This document shows positions 13,691 through 21,633 of a stretch of 46,450 bases of DNA, piece by piece. The notes beneath the pieces were generated by a model. The model did no database searches, was not told the origin of the DNA, and worked only from the letters and a program-made list of their open reading frames with translations. Location of the stretch: positions 1 through 46,450 of IMG/VR virus record IMGVR_UViG_3300034104_006069; one strand, 5' to 3'. How positions within the stretch are numbered: position 1 is the first letter of the stretch; every line of letters starts with the position of its first letter. The DNA comes from a virus. The translations under genes were made by a program, and so were the position numbers.

Positions 13691-14710
13691 CTAGTATGTT
13701 TTTGTTTCATCTTCTTCTCCAACTTTAGATTTTAAAGAATTAATTTGGTTTTTTACCTTTTTCAACCACCATCCAGATAGAGATTTAGTTTCGATGTTAT
13801 GCTCTAATTCTTCTATTTTTTGTTTAGCAATTGCCATTTCACTTTCATCTACAATCCCATCTTTATTTAAGTCCAAAGGATCATATTGCTGTTCTTCTTT
13901 TATAGGATTTATTTGAGAAAATGCAAAGTTAGCTGCTATTACTAAAGAAATTGCTAATGGGTCAAACACAAATATAATGACTAAAAGTAGTACATTTATT
14001 ATTTTATCCATTGCTATACCCGTAAGACCTGAAAGGTATTTTAATGGTCCTAGTTCTCCAGCAAGATCATTCCCAGTTTTAATTTCTACAATTTGGGTTT
14101 CGTATTCAAAAAGTTGAGTATTTAATTCATCAACTTTAAGATTAACGTCAGTTTGTCTAGTTACTGCTTGATCTAATTGTTTTTCTAAAGCATTACGTGT
14201 AGCTGATGAGGTAGAGGTAATCATATTACCATCCTTGTCTTTGTATTGTATAATATTATTAGCTAGTCCTGCCCGTAGATCAGCAATAGCTTTAGTAATG
14301 TTTTCTTTCTCGAGCGTGTATACTGTAAGTTGCTCTTTAACGTTATCTCGTTTGACTTCTACCAAAGATACTTGAGCATCCATGTTGCCTGCCTTATTAG
14401 CTGTTTCTTGGTAAGCAGCAGACAAGAAACCATATATTCCCATAGAGGTAATGAGAATTAATATTACTGTAGCTACCATTAGATAGGTACGTAATACTTT
14501 GTTTATAGTATTCCAATATTGGTATAGTAAAGAGGCAATTACTAGTTTAGCTATTTCTAAAGAACTAGCCATGACTATTACCTCAAATGAAGCTCCCGCA
14601 AATAGTTTGCTTAATCCACTTATAGAATAAAAAGCAGCAGAAGCACTAACAGATAGCGCAGAAAATGCTATAATAAATGGGAATATACTTTGTTTTAGAT
14701 TTTTTAACAT
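13691..14710 (-). CDS. Multi-pass membrane protein with coiled coil and EF-hand-like loop
   Basis: 339 aa from the ATG at 14710; a longer reading from a TTG at 14746 would start inside a terminator. Membrane helices near residues 10-35, 42-62, 72-100 and 240-268 (ALSVSASAAFYSI; IINVLLLVIIFVFDPLAISL). Residues about 110-215 form a long coiled coil between helices 3 and 4. After the last helix comes DLNKDGIVDESE, a good match to a calcium-binding EF-hand loop, then a basic tail. The layout resembles DUF4407-type and T4-like phage coil-containing membrane proteins. It sits right after the lysis genes, so membrane remodelling or superinfection control is possible. Confidence 0.62.
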   Translation of the reverse strand: MLKNLKQSIFPFIIAFSALSVSASAAFYSISGLSKLFAGASFEVIVMASSLEIAKLVIASLLYQYWNTINKVLRTYLMVATVILILITSMGIYGFLSAAYQETANKAGNMDAQVSLVEVKRDNVKEQLTVYTLEKENITKAIADLRAGLANNIIQYKDKDGNMITSTSSATRNALEKQLDQAVTRQTDVNLKVDELNTQLFEYETQIVEIKTGNDLAGELGPLKYLSGLTGIAMDKIINVLLLVIIFVFDPLAISLVIAANFAFSQINPIKEEQQYDPLDLNKDGIVDESEMAIAKQKIEELEHNIETKSLSGWWLKKVKNQINSLKSKVGEEDETKTY

Positions 14711-14712
14711 AT

Positions 14713-14722
14713 CTATAAATAT
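14713..14722 (-). promoter_or_regulatory. ATATTTATAG variant of the late-type motif
   Basis: One mismatch to ATATTTATAA, directly after the terminator at 14728-14750 and only 2 nt before the ATG at 14710. The spacing is tighter than at the other sites, so it may be chance. Confidence 0.3.
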
Positions 14723-14727
14723 AAAAA

Positions 14728-14750
14728 AAGGTTGGATAAAATCCAACCTT
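14728..14750 (-). terminator. Bidirectional-looking terminator after holin
   Basis: 10-bp inverted repeat AAGGTTGGAT / ATCCAACCTT with a 3-nt loop, flanked by A/T runs on both sides (T-run on the minus strand after the hairpin). Confidence 0.78.
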
Positions 14751-14756
14751 ATTTTT

Positions 14757-15176
14757 TTAGGATCGCTCCCCTTTATGTTTATCTATTTTATCCAGTATTT
14801 TGTTTAATTCATCTATCTTAACAAATCCTGCCATTGATGCATTTTTTAGAGCACTTATTAGCTGGAATATGATTAGAGGGGTAATTATAGTTTCACTTAA
14901 CCAAAATGTCCCACTAAAATTAGCTTCAATTCCTAGTATTACAGTTAAAAATATGATCCAAAATAGTAGATTTTTTAATATTTTAACTGCTTTGTAGGTT
15001 TTAAATCCCTCTCTTTTTACTCCTGCAATTACTCCAAAAAATCCATCAGCAAATATTAGAGCTGTAATAGCTAAATATTGTTCGGCGTTTTGCATTGTAA
15101 TTTCCATAAAATATGAACATACAAAAGCTGCAGTCATGCTAACAGAAGATAAAATTAAACTTAAGCTGGGTTTCAT
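14757..15176 (-). CDS. Phage holin (toxin-secretion/holin family 4-like)
   Basis: 139 aa with three to four membrane segments (residues about 5-22, 33-50, 68-90, 96-115). The GFFGVIAGVKREGFKTYKAVKILK segment after a membrane helix and a charged C-terminus (KILDKIDKHKGERS) match the phage holin family with a DxxxGxxxA helix then a basic loop. It lies 9 nt after the endolysin gene. It would permeabilise the inner membrane for the GH19 endolysin. Confidence 0.75.
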   Translation of the reverse strand: MKPSLSLILSSVSMTAAFVCSYFMEITMQNAEQYLAITALIFADGFFGVIAGVKREGFKTYKAVKILKNLLFWIIFLTVILGIEANFSGTFWLSETIITPLIIFQLISALKNASMAGFVKIDELNKILDKIDKHKGERS

Positions 15177-15185
15177 TCTAAAATA

Positions 15186-15800
15186 TTATTTTAGATAGCC
15201 GTAGTACTTAAGTGTTTTTTCTTCTCTATCAGCTAGTCCGTGAGTTCCACCGTTGATTCTCTTAGTAAGAGCTAGGATTGTGTCTTTGTTTACACCTTTA
15301 TCGCAGATGTCCCATAGCTTATTTCTGTCAAAGAAGAAAATTGCTGATTCGAAAGCAAATTCAGTTGCTACTAGATCAGGATTAGTCATGATTTCTGGTT
15401 TTTTCAAGTATTCAGAGAATACCTTATAGTTGTCTTTACCAGTCAATTGTAGAGCACCTCTACCTCTAAACTTAAATCCATCACCTGAAGCCTCATCACC
15501 ATTACCCATACGAGAAGCGTAAACTAAGTTAGCAATTTTTTCAGGCTTGCGTTCGTAAAGTAATGCTTTTTCTGTGGTTGGGAAATATTTTTTAAATATT
15601 CCGGTTAAACCAGCAGCACCGTAATTCAAATTCTCGGAAAATGCCTTAAAGTTTCCACTTTCGTGAGCGGTTTGGGCAAAAAAGTGAGCAGCTCTTTCAG
15701 GTGTCATTTTATAATAGGCCATAGCTGCTTTTAAAGTACCAGGTCCAAATGCACCATCTGCGGCAACTCCAATTTTAGCTTGCAATGATTTTAAGCTCAT
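15186..15800 (-). CDS. Endolysin, glycoside hydrolase family 19 (chitinase-like muramidase)
   Basis: 204 aa. The N-terminal 30 residues (SLQAKIGVAADGAFGPGTLK) look like a peptidoglycan-binding repeat. The catalytic domain has FFAQTAHESGNF, with the general-acid Glu at 47 in the GH19 HE motif, then FSENLNY and GFKFRGRGALQLTGKDNY, all GH19 landmarks. It cuts glycan strands of peptidoglycan. No signal peptide, so it depends on a holin. The start overlaps the small holin-like ORF by 4 nt (ATGA). Confidence 0.92.
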   Translation of the reverse strand: MSLKSLQAKIGVAADGAFGPGTLKAAMAYYKMTPERAAHFFAQTAHESGNFKAFSENLNYGAAGLTGIFKKYFPTTEKALLYERKPEKIANLVYASRMGNGDEASGDGFKFRGRGALQLTGKDNYKVFSEYLKKPEIMTNPDLVATEFAFESAIFFFDRNKLWDICDKGVNKDTILALTKRINGGTHGLADREEKTLKYYGYLK

Positions 15801-16066
15801 AGTTCTTCTTCTTTTTTGTCTTTACTAAAGATTTTAGTTACTCCATCAATACCAAAAGAACCCAATGTAATGATTACAAATGAGTTGAAGATGATATCGG
15901 TAATTTCTAACGGCATACCTAATATACCAGTTACAATGTCTGCGGCTGCAAATACTGCCATTACCGCAAATGATCCAAATCCTACGATGTTTTTTTCGTT
16001 GTAAGAGTTGTTGTCTTTAAAAATGTCCTTGAAAGCCATCCATTTATTTTTTAAATAGTTTAACAT
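15797..16066 (-). CDS. Small holin-like membrane protein
   Basis: 89 aa with two membrane helices (about 30-50 GFGSFAVMAVFAAADIVTGI and 55-75 IIFNSFVIITLGSFGIDGV) and a charged tail FSKDKKEEEL. Two-helix size, acidic/basic end and ATGA overlap with the endolysin gene support a holin or antiholin. Another holin candidate lies after the endolysin. Confidence 0.7.
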   Translation of the reverse strand: MLNYLKNKWMAFKDIFKDNNSYNEKNIVGFGSFAVMAVFAAADIVTGILGMPLEITDIIFNSFVIITLGSFGIDGVTKIFSKDKKEEEL

Positions 16067-16111
16067 GGCACAACATATTTGAGTGAAACATTATTTTATC
16101 TATTATACATA

Positions 16112-17398
16112 TTAAAATTGAAATCTAGAACCAATAGTTACAGCATAGGTAGTTGGAAATTCATTAGATAAAGATGAAGTAGCCATTATACCTAAGTTAG
16201 CTACAAATCTTTGTGTTATAGCATAGTTAAAGTTATTTCCTGTTAACAATATATGTGAATGAGGCATATTCATTGTTTTGGTAGTAAAACTATATGTAAC
16301 TAGATTTGAGGCTAAAGCAGCTAATGGTGCTAAAGATAATCGAGTAAAGTTATAGGATTTAGTATAGAAAAATACAGTATTAAAAGACCCAGATAAGTCA
16401 CGTTGTAAAGGAGCTAGCTCTACAGACATTACATTACTTGCAAAGTTGAATCCAAATACAGATCCATCTCTACCTGGAAATACTTTACCGTGACCTATTG
16501 AAACCAGATATGTTGAATACATTTTAGCTGCACTTATAGCAGTAGAGCTAATCATGTCTATTTCTCCATTTATTACGTGGGTTTTTGAATAATTTCCTGC
16601 TACTAGAAACTGTTTCATGTTAGACCACACCATACTATTTACTCCATAGGATTTATCCCCGAGTAAAGAAGATTTACTCATACCAAAAGATAGAGCAGTA
16701 GCCCATTTACCATCTAAACCTTGCATTGATGCTACGTTTGCAACTACTACAGGTGGAGTAGTGGATTTTTTCTTTTCTTCTTTTTTTTCCTCTTTTTCTT
16801 CTTCTGAAGAACTTTCTGAAGATTCTTCACTGTCTGAGGATTCAGATTCACTGCTACTTTCTTCAGAGCTACTACTCTCTTCTGATCCACCTGATTTTTC
16901 TTCTGTGCTACCACCACCCTTTTCTGCTTCTCCCCCACTTTTTTCTTGAGAGGAAGAACTAGAAGAGCTACTTGAGCTAGAACTAGATGAAGATGAACTA
17001 CTTGAAGATGTTGTTCCACCACTTGAAGGTGGTGGGTTTGAAGGTGGGGGAGGTGGGGGTGTTGGGATATTGGTAGCTACTGAAGTAGCAGTAGAGGCTG
17101 CTTGTTGAGCAGTTTGTTGTGCTGCAGTTGCAGTAGCTTGATTAGTAGAACATGGACTTAAATTTCTCCACCAAGCATATGTTTCTTCTAGCCAAGCGCG
17201 TAATACACCGTTAGTAAAGTCATTTGAGGTAAATACACGTGATTTATTGTAAAATACTACTACAGTTTGCCCGTTTGATGGCACCGAGAATGTAAATGTT
17301 TGTCCCGTACACCTGTCGGTATATGTTTGGGTAATAATGGGGGATTGGGCCAAGGCCACATTCCCCCATAGTAATAATATAAAAAGAAAATATTTCAT
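16112..17398 (-). CDS. Predicted outer-membrane beta-barrel with Pro/Ser/Glu/Lys linker
   Basis: 428 aa from the ATG at 17398 (MKYFLFILLLWGNVALAQ signal peptide, residues 1-18); the TTG at 17413 is inside the CsgG gene. Order: a small N-terminal domain with two cysteines (TDRCTGQTF, LSPCST), an Ala/Thr/Gln helix, PPPPPP, a run of about 20 serines, an acidic Ser/Glu tract, a KEEKKEEKKK tract, then about 200 residues of alternating beta pattern ending in RFQF. A terminal Phe is typical of barrel proteins. Codons in the Ser tract are mixed, so slippage is unlikely. It is co-transcribed with CsgG. Possibly a surface or envelope protein; function unknown. Confidence 0.62.
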   Translation of the reverse strand: MKYFLFILLLWGNVALAQSPIITQTYTDRCTGQTFTFSVPSNGQTVVVFYNKSRVFTSNDFTNGVLRAWLEETYAWWRNLSPCSTNQATATAAQQTAQQAASTATSVATNIPTPPPPPPSNPPPSSGGTTSSSSSSSSSSSSSSSSSSSSQEKSGGEAEKGGGSTEEKSGGSEESSSSEESSSESESSDSEESSESSSEEEKEEKKEEKKKSTTPPVVVANVASMQGLDGKWATALSFGMSKSSLLGDKSYGVNSMVWSNMKQFLVAGNYSKTHVINGEIDMISSTAISAAKMYSTYLVSIGHGKVFPGRDGSVFGFNFASNVMSVELAPLQRDLSGSFNTVFFYTKSYNFTRLSLAPLAALASNLVTYSFTTKTMNMPHSHILLTGNNFNYAITQRFVANLGIMATSSLSNEFPTTYAVTIGSRFQF

Positions 17399-17402
17399 TA
17401 GG

Positions 17403-18122
17403 TTAGTGATCAAACACGCCCTTTTGTATCATTCTTTTTACAACTTTTGCTACTGCAGTTTCTAGAGCTTTTTTAGTAGAAGTACCAATAGAGGATTGGT
17501 TAAATGCTACTTCCTCTAAATTTTGATCACTTAATAAAGTTAATTCACGAGTAGTAGTAGCGGTACCTAATCCTGAACCAGTCATGTATAATCCAGTTTC
17601 TGCATCTACTAGCTTTAACTGTAAGCCTAATCTAGTTACTAGTGTATTTTTTACACCATCTTTTAAATTTATAGTTTCGTCTTCTGAAATAGAAAAATCA
17701 TATACTTCAACATAGCCTAAATATTTGGCTAGTACAATATTTCCTTTTACCTCTATTTTATTTGCAGATATACCTTTATCTGAGGCTTTCATTTGGGCAA
17801 TCATTCTATCTTTTATTTCATCCTTTGTTTCTACAAATTCAAATCTAAAAGTTTCGTCCATAAAGGCTACTACAATATTTGCTAGACCTAGTCCTACTCT
17901 ATAGTCACCAAGTTCTGGGTATTGGGCTAGTACTTCATCACTTATACCAATTGTTAATAAAGCAACAGGTACAGGTTTACCATTATATTCTGGAATAGAA
18001 TATATGGAAGCAGATTTTTCAAATTCTGCTTGATAGCTTTCAGTTGAGGTTTTTCCTATTACTTGAGCAAATAAAGTAGTAGATAGGAAAAATAGGGGGA
18101 TACTTAAAAGATATTTTACCAT
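17403..18122 (-). CDS. csgG: CsgG-like outer-membrane export channel
   Basis: 239 aa. Signal peptide MVKYLLSIPLFFLSTTLFAQ without a lipobox cysteine; E. coli CsgG is a 277-aa lipoprotein. Family landmarks: PVPVALLTIG, YRVGLGLANIVVAF, FVETKDEIKDRM and a second half VKNTLVTRLGLQLKLVDAETGLYMTGSGLG (quoted in part) matching the CsgG amyloid-secretion fold. Nonamer pores of this family export curli subunits in bacteria. CsgG-like genes are known from some marine phages. Here it sits among several other signal-peptide proteins. No CsgA-like amyloid repeat was seen, so the cargo is unknown. Confidence 0.8.
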   Translation of the reverse strand: MVKYLLSIPLFFLSTTLFAQVIGKTSTESYQAEFEKSASIYSIPEYNGKPVPVALLTIGISDEVLAQYPELGDYRVGLGLANIVVAFMDETFRFEFVETKDEIKDRMIAQMKASDKGISANKIEVKGNIVLAKYLGYVEVYDFSISEDETINLKDGVKNTLVTRLGLQLKLVDAETGLYMTGSGLGTATTTRELTLLSDQNLEEVAFNQSSIGTSTKKALETAVAKVVKRMIQKGVFDH

Positions 18123-18319
18123 GAATGTAGTCGTTTTGTTTTTCCATCAATTTTCCAACCAAAAACCTTACGTAAACTAAACCATAAGGTAATGCTTATA
18201 GCAAAACTGATAAGGTATCCAAATGGACTATAAATACCATTCATGGCAGTATATAATCCAATACCGGGAATAACAAATAGGATACAAACTAATAAAAGGG
18301 AACTTATTACATTTTTCAT
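18116..18319 (-). CDS. Small two-helix membrane protein
   Basis: 67 aa with two hydrophobic helices (SSLLLVCILFVIPGIGLYTA and PFGYLISFAISITLWFSL) and a basic tail (GWKIDGKTKRLHSW). It overlaps csgG by 7 nt, so translation is linked. Function unknown; an inner-membrane helper of the cluster is possible. Confidence 0.58.
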   Translation of the reverse strand: MKNVISSLLLVCILFVIPGIGLYTAMNGIYSPFGYLISFAISITLWFSLRKVFGWKIDGKTKRLHSW

Positions 18320-18322
18320 AGA

Positions 18323-18934
18323 TTATTTAAGTTTATGTTTTTCTGATTTACACAACATACCTGCTCGTTCAAACTCGTATTCAGGTCTTTGGTTTAAGAA
18401 AACATAACATCTCCATTGTTTGGAGTTTTCAAAGTAGATGTGCTTTTCCATATGGTCTGGAATAGCAGCACCTGTTGGTACTCTTTTTACAGATTTATCA
18501 AAATAAGTTTTAATTATTACAGTCAATGGTTCTTCATCGTCCCATTTTCTTTCTTGTTCCTCTAACATTCTCCAACTACCTCTGTTTAAGTATTGATTCT
18601 GCATTATAGAGTTTAGATATGAAAATGTTTGCTTGAGATTTTCTTCATTATCGGAAAACGTAGCAGCTGGAGCTCCATGTCCTTTATCGTATACATTTGT
18701 TTTATAATCTGCATCATCAGAGGTGTGTACATCTTTTTCTTTATAGAAATTCATGTGGCCTCTATTTACATTTGTAGGACGGTTTGTAGACCTGTATTTA
18801 ATCCAAAGAGGTTGCTCTAAAGTTTCAGAATACATTACTGTAAAGACAGGTGTCTCTACTAAAACAGAATCCCTCTTGGTTTGTGCCAAGAGAGATTGTA
18901 TTGTTAAAATAAAAAAAAGTAGTGTAAGTCTCAT
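18323..18934 (-). CDS. Secreted beta-beta-alpha-metal (DNA/RNA non-specific) endonuclease
   Basis: 203 aa with signal peptide MRLTLLFFILTIQSLLAQ (1-18). The catalytic motif is YDKGHGAPAATF, the DRGH motif of NUC-family nucleases with the general-base His at 86. It is followed by QTFSYLNSIMQNQYLNRGSW and LEEQER, which match the PQ...LN..W..LE pattern with the metal-binding Asn near 117. The enzyme probably cleaves DNA and RNA in the periplasm or outside the cell. It lies in the CsgG cluster. It may degrade incoming or host DNA, or clear DNA at lysis; this is not shown by the sequence. Confidence 0.78.
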   Translation of the reverse strand: MRLTLLFFILTIQSLLAQTKRDSVLVETPVFTVMYSETLEQPLWIKYRSTNRPTNVNRGHMNFYKEKDVHTSDDADYKTNVYDKGHGAPAATFSDNEENLKQTFSYLNSIMQNQYLNRGSWRMLEEQERKWDDEEPLTVIIKTYFDKSVKRVPTGAAIPDHMEKHIYFENSKQWRCYVFLNQRPEYEFERAGMLCKSEKHKLK

Positions 18935-19032
18935 TACATTTTCTTTTTATACAGTCCAGACTTTTGTTGAGCCTTAATAGTGGCTTTAGCCATTGCTTTT
19001 CTGTTTTTGTCTTTTGTTTCGCGGTTTGTCAT
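18934..19032 (-). CDS. Very small basic protein upstream of the secreted nuclease
   Basis: 32 aa, almost half lysine and arginine (MTNRETKDKNRKAMAKATIK). Its TAA overlaps the nuclease ATG (TAATG), and its start overlaps the preceding gene's stop by 4 nt, so the spacing argues for a real, translation-linking ORF. Confidence 0.42.
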   Translation of the reverse strand: MTNRETKDKNRKAMAKATIKAQQKSGLYKKKM

Positions 19033-19349
19033 TTTTCTTCTGTTGAACTTGTGTTTGATAAAGAAACTCCATCTTCTTCGTCCATTTTCTGGACTAACAT
19101 TTTATCTTTATCTGTATCCGAGAACCAGTAATCAATGATTTTACCATAAGAACCGATAAATGCACCTAATAACAATAATAGTAACTCTTTCCATTCCTGC
19201 CCTACAGCAGTGTCAACGTGAATAGAAATCATTATACCTAATGTTATAAACATAAAAGTAATCAAGACGATTAAGGTCATTAACCATCTTCTTTGCATCA
19301 TAGAGTTTAGTAATTGCTTAAACCCTGAAGGTTGTGTGTTGTTTTCCAT
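19029..19349 (-). CDS. Two-helix membrane protein
   Basis: 106 aa from the ATG at 19349, which overlaps the upstream stop by 1 nt (TAATG); the alternative TTG start is two codons earlier. Membrane helices at about residues 23-46 (LMTLIVLITFMFITLGIMIS) and 58-78, then an acidic, Ser-rich tail. No function recognised. Probably inner membrane, in the CsgG cluster. Confidence 0.58.
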   Translation of the reverse strand: MENNTQPSGFKQLLNSMMQRRWLMTLIVLITFMFITLGIMISIHVDTAVGQEWKELLLLLLGAFIGSYGKIIDYWFSDTDKDKMLVQKMDEEDGVSLSNTSSTEEK

Positions 19350-19684
19350 TACCAATCTAGCCCCTCTTCTTTACGTTTTTCTGTTTCAGTCTTTTTAGGT
19401 GGAGCTTTTTTCTCTACAGGTGCAGCTGCTTGTTCCTTAATAACCACAGTTTTAGTTTCTGCAGGTTTTTGTTCTGGAATGTTAATTACTACGTTTTGTT
19501 GTTGTTGATTGTTCTGTTGAGTACCTTGTACTTGCTCAGTCTCATCTTCTTCAATACCTACTATAGATTTGATTTCATCTATAAAAATGGTTCCAAGAGT
19601 AGTTAAAATAACTCCTGCTCCTGTAATAATTTGGTTTTTTAATTGGCTAAAGAAACCACCACTTTGTTCTTGTTCTTCACTCAT
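19349..19684 (-). CDS. Single-helix membrane protein with Gln/Pro/Lys-rich tail
   Basis: 111 aa. One membrane helix near residues 16-36 (IITGAGVILTTLGTIFIDEI), then a low-complexity periplasmic- or cytoplasmic-type tail with QQNNQQQQN, PEQKPAETK and KKAPPKKTETEKRK. The Pro/Lys tail recalls TonB-like or cell-wall-spanning linkers, but no TonB domain is present. In the CsgG cluster. Confidence 0.55.
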   Translation of the reverse strand: MSEEQEQSGGFFSQLKNQIITGAGVILTTLGTIFIDEIKSIVGIEEDETEQVQGTQQNNQQQQNVVINIPEQKPAETKTVVIKEQAAAPVEKKAPPKKTETEKRKEEGLDW

Positions 19685-19694
19685 AGCTGTTTAG

Positions 19695-20063
19695 TTAATA
19701 TAAATTTACAATAGTTTCTGCTAACCTAACATTTTTGGAGTTATATAGAGCAATAGTATAAGGTTCTTTAGGAAGTGCCCCTGTATACAATTTTAGTATA
19801 TTATCTCCAGCCTGTACTTTTACTTCTTCTTTGGATACAATTCTGCCGCTTATGTGATGTATCTTCACGGTATAAATACCAGAAGTTTCTGTTTTTACAT
19901 TCATTGCTACCTCTTCAGTAGCAAATACTGATTCTAGTTTTATACCTACTTGCTCTTTTATTTCTAAATTATTAGCAGGTAATTCAGGCTCATATATGTC
20001 TTCTTGAAAACATCCACCTAATAATAGAATTGAGGCAATACTTAAATATTTTAATGATTTCAT
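19695..20063 (-). CDS. Secreted lipoprotein with a T9SS-CTD-like fold
   Basis: 122 aa. Signal peptide MKSLKYLSIASILLLGGCFQ with lipobox LGGC (Cys 18). The mature part has GIYTVKIHHISGRIVSKEEV, then GDNILKLYTGALPKEPYTIALY, a pattern like the immunoglobulin-like C-terminal sorting domain of Bacteroidota type IX secretion substrates, although the protein is lipid-anchored. Co-transcribed with the cohesin-like protein just upstream. May dock surface proteins; inferred. Confidence 0.6.
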   Translation of the reverse strand: MKSLKYLSIASILLLGGCFQEDIYEPELPANNLEIKEQVGIKLESVFATEEVAMNVKTETSGIYTVKIHHISGRIVSKEEVKVQAGDNILKLYTGALPKEPYTIALYNSKNVRLAETIVNLY

Positions 20064-20064
20064 T

Positions 20065-21633
20065 TTATTGTATGTTTAGAATTATTTTATCACCATTTAC
20101 AGCAACCGCTTCGGCAAATTCAATAAATACTAAACCTGTTGTATTAGATATTGTAGATTTTGTTTTAAATATAAGTTTATAGGGCATACCTGGTTTTACT
20201 TTAGATGTACCTAAATTATCAATAGAGCCAAATACTACAGCATTATCTCTTGGAGTAGAGAAGTTGGTTATATCCCTTCCAGCATCAAATACTACTTCTT
20301 CTAATTCTAATTTGTTAACATCGTATCGGATTTTGTATTGGGCTCCAGCTAAATCGGTTTCTTCTAGCTTTATTTCTACTACTACTTTACTATTAACTAA
20401 TTTAGTTGTAATAGCAGTATTGGCTTGTCTATTAGTTGTTTCTATTCGGTTTGTTCTATTAGCTATGCTAGTAACTGTTTTAGGTGTAGAGTGAGAGAAA
20501 TCTAAATCACCTGCCCATGCATACCCAAAATCAAATCTATGGGATGGGCCTGTAATGTTTATAAGCCCGTTAAATACCCCTTGGTTAAATGTATCAATTT
20601 TTCCAGAATAAAATCTTATATTAGAAGAAGTGGAAGTAGGTATAGTAGAGGTTTGGGATACATTTATACCCATTACATAAGCAAACAGATTATAAGAATC
20701 ACTTAAATCAAATGTATTATCACCTAATGTTACATTACCTACTTTATATTCTATAGGTGTAGTAAAATAGTTTTGATCTAAGTTTAGACCTTTATCTGAT
20801 ATTTGTAAAAATGCTTTGTAAGCATCTGCTACTGTTACAATATCATTCATAAAAGATTGTTGAGTAGCAGGAGTAATTAAAGCATAGTAATTTTTTCCGG
20901 TTTGTAATGTTGTTATTAGTGCTTGACCTGCCCCATCTAAAGGAGCAGAAGTTACAATAGAATTAAAATTAGGGGTGTTATTAGCATCTACATTTACTAT
21001 TTGAACATTATGTTTAGCAATATCATATCCTGCAGGAAATGCTACTCTAAATGTTACCGCCGAAGAAGCACCAGATACGTTGTTTAAACTTAACTGCAAT
21101 ACTTGAGATCCAACTGGAGTTTTTTGCTGATTAGCTGAGTTTCGAGCATCAGCCATATCTAGTTTGTGTATATTATTAAAAGTTAATTGGTCTTTTATAA
21201 CAAATTTTTGTCTTACCCATTCTCCAGTAGGAAAATCTGTTGGGGTTTGCACATTAAGTTGGACAATATTCCAGTTTTGATCTAGTACATACTGGTATCC
21301 TCCTTCATTTAATTGTCGGTTTAATTCTCCTACACCTATGTTAGGGTTTTGATTAAATCTATATCCTACCCATTGATAAAAGTAGGTTTGTCTTGTAGAA
21401 GCATTAACAAAGACAGTTGAGTTAGGTACTAGTTGTAAATGTTGATTAGAATATTGTAATCTTAACCAAAAATACCTAAAATCAGGTTGACCTGTAAGGT
21501 TTTGTAATGTGTATCGAATTGTAATAGTATCTCCTACTTGATAAGGTGGAGCTTCAACTACTTCTTGGTTAACAATAATTTGACCAAAAGAAAGTGTTGG
21601 TAATAGTAATAAAAGAATTAATAGTTTTTTCAT
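20065..21633 (-). CDS. Secreted cohesin-like domain protein
   Basis: 522 aa. Signal peptide MKKLLILLLLLPTLSFGQ (1-18). Two beta-rich segments look cohesin-like: residues 25-170 (VGDTITIRYTLQNLTG...) and 390-522 (KVVVEIKLEETDLAGAQYKI, RYDVNKLELEEVVFD, VKPGMPYKLIFKTK), where the second follows the cohesin pattern of strands then YDxxxLEL. A Thr/Ser-rich central part may be another domain. Single-nucleotide gap to the lipoprotein gene and 4-nt overlap upstream. Likely exported to the periplasm or surface; binding partner unknown. Confidence 0.6.
   Translation of the reverse strand: MKKLLILLLLLPTLSFGQIIVNQEVVEAPPYQVGDTITIRYTLQNLTGQPDFRYFWLRLQYSNQHLQLVPNSTVFVNASTRQTYFYQWVGYRFNQNPNIGVGELNRQLNEGGYQYVLDQNWNIVQLNVQTPTDFPTGEWVRQKFVIKDQLTFNNIHKLDMADARNSANQQKTPVGSQVLQLSLNNVSGASSAVTFRVAFPAGYDIAKHNVQIVNVDANNTPNFNSIVTSAPLDGAGQALITTLQTGKNYYALITPATQQSFMNDIVTVADAYKAFLQISDKGLNLDQNYFTTPIEYKVGNVTLGDNTFDLSDSYNLFAYVMGINVSQTSTIPTSTSSNIRFYSGKIDTFNQGVFNGLINITGPSHRFDFGYAWAGDLDFSHSTPKTVTSIANRTNRIETTNRQANTAITTKLVNSKVVVEIKLEETDLAGAQYKIRYDVNKLELEEVVFDAGRDITNFSTPRDNAVVFGSIDNLGTSKVKPGMPYKLIFKTKSTISNTTGLVFIEFAEAVAVNGDKIILNIQ

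Noticed and set aside
14711-14746. Longer starts for several genes (14746, 17413, 27431, 4427, 7587, 12171)
   Set aside because: Most depend on TTG or GTG and reach into the upstream gene or a terminator, whereas an ATG lies just after the upstream stop.
16940-17010. Poly-serine tract as a phase-variable repeat
   Set aside because: Serine codons are mixed (TCT, TCA, AGT, AGC), so there is no simple nucleotide repeat to slip.
16747-17022. Lysine/valine-rich ORF in another frame of the barrel-like gene
   Set aside because: It is a shadow of the Ser/Glu/Lys low-complexity part; the 428-aa frame has signal peptide and a complete beta-rich domain.
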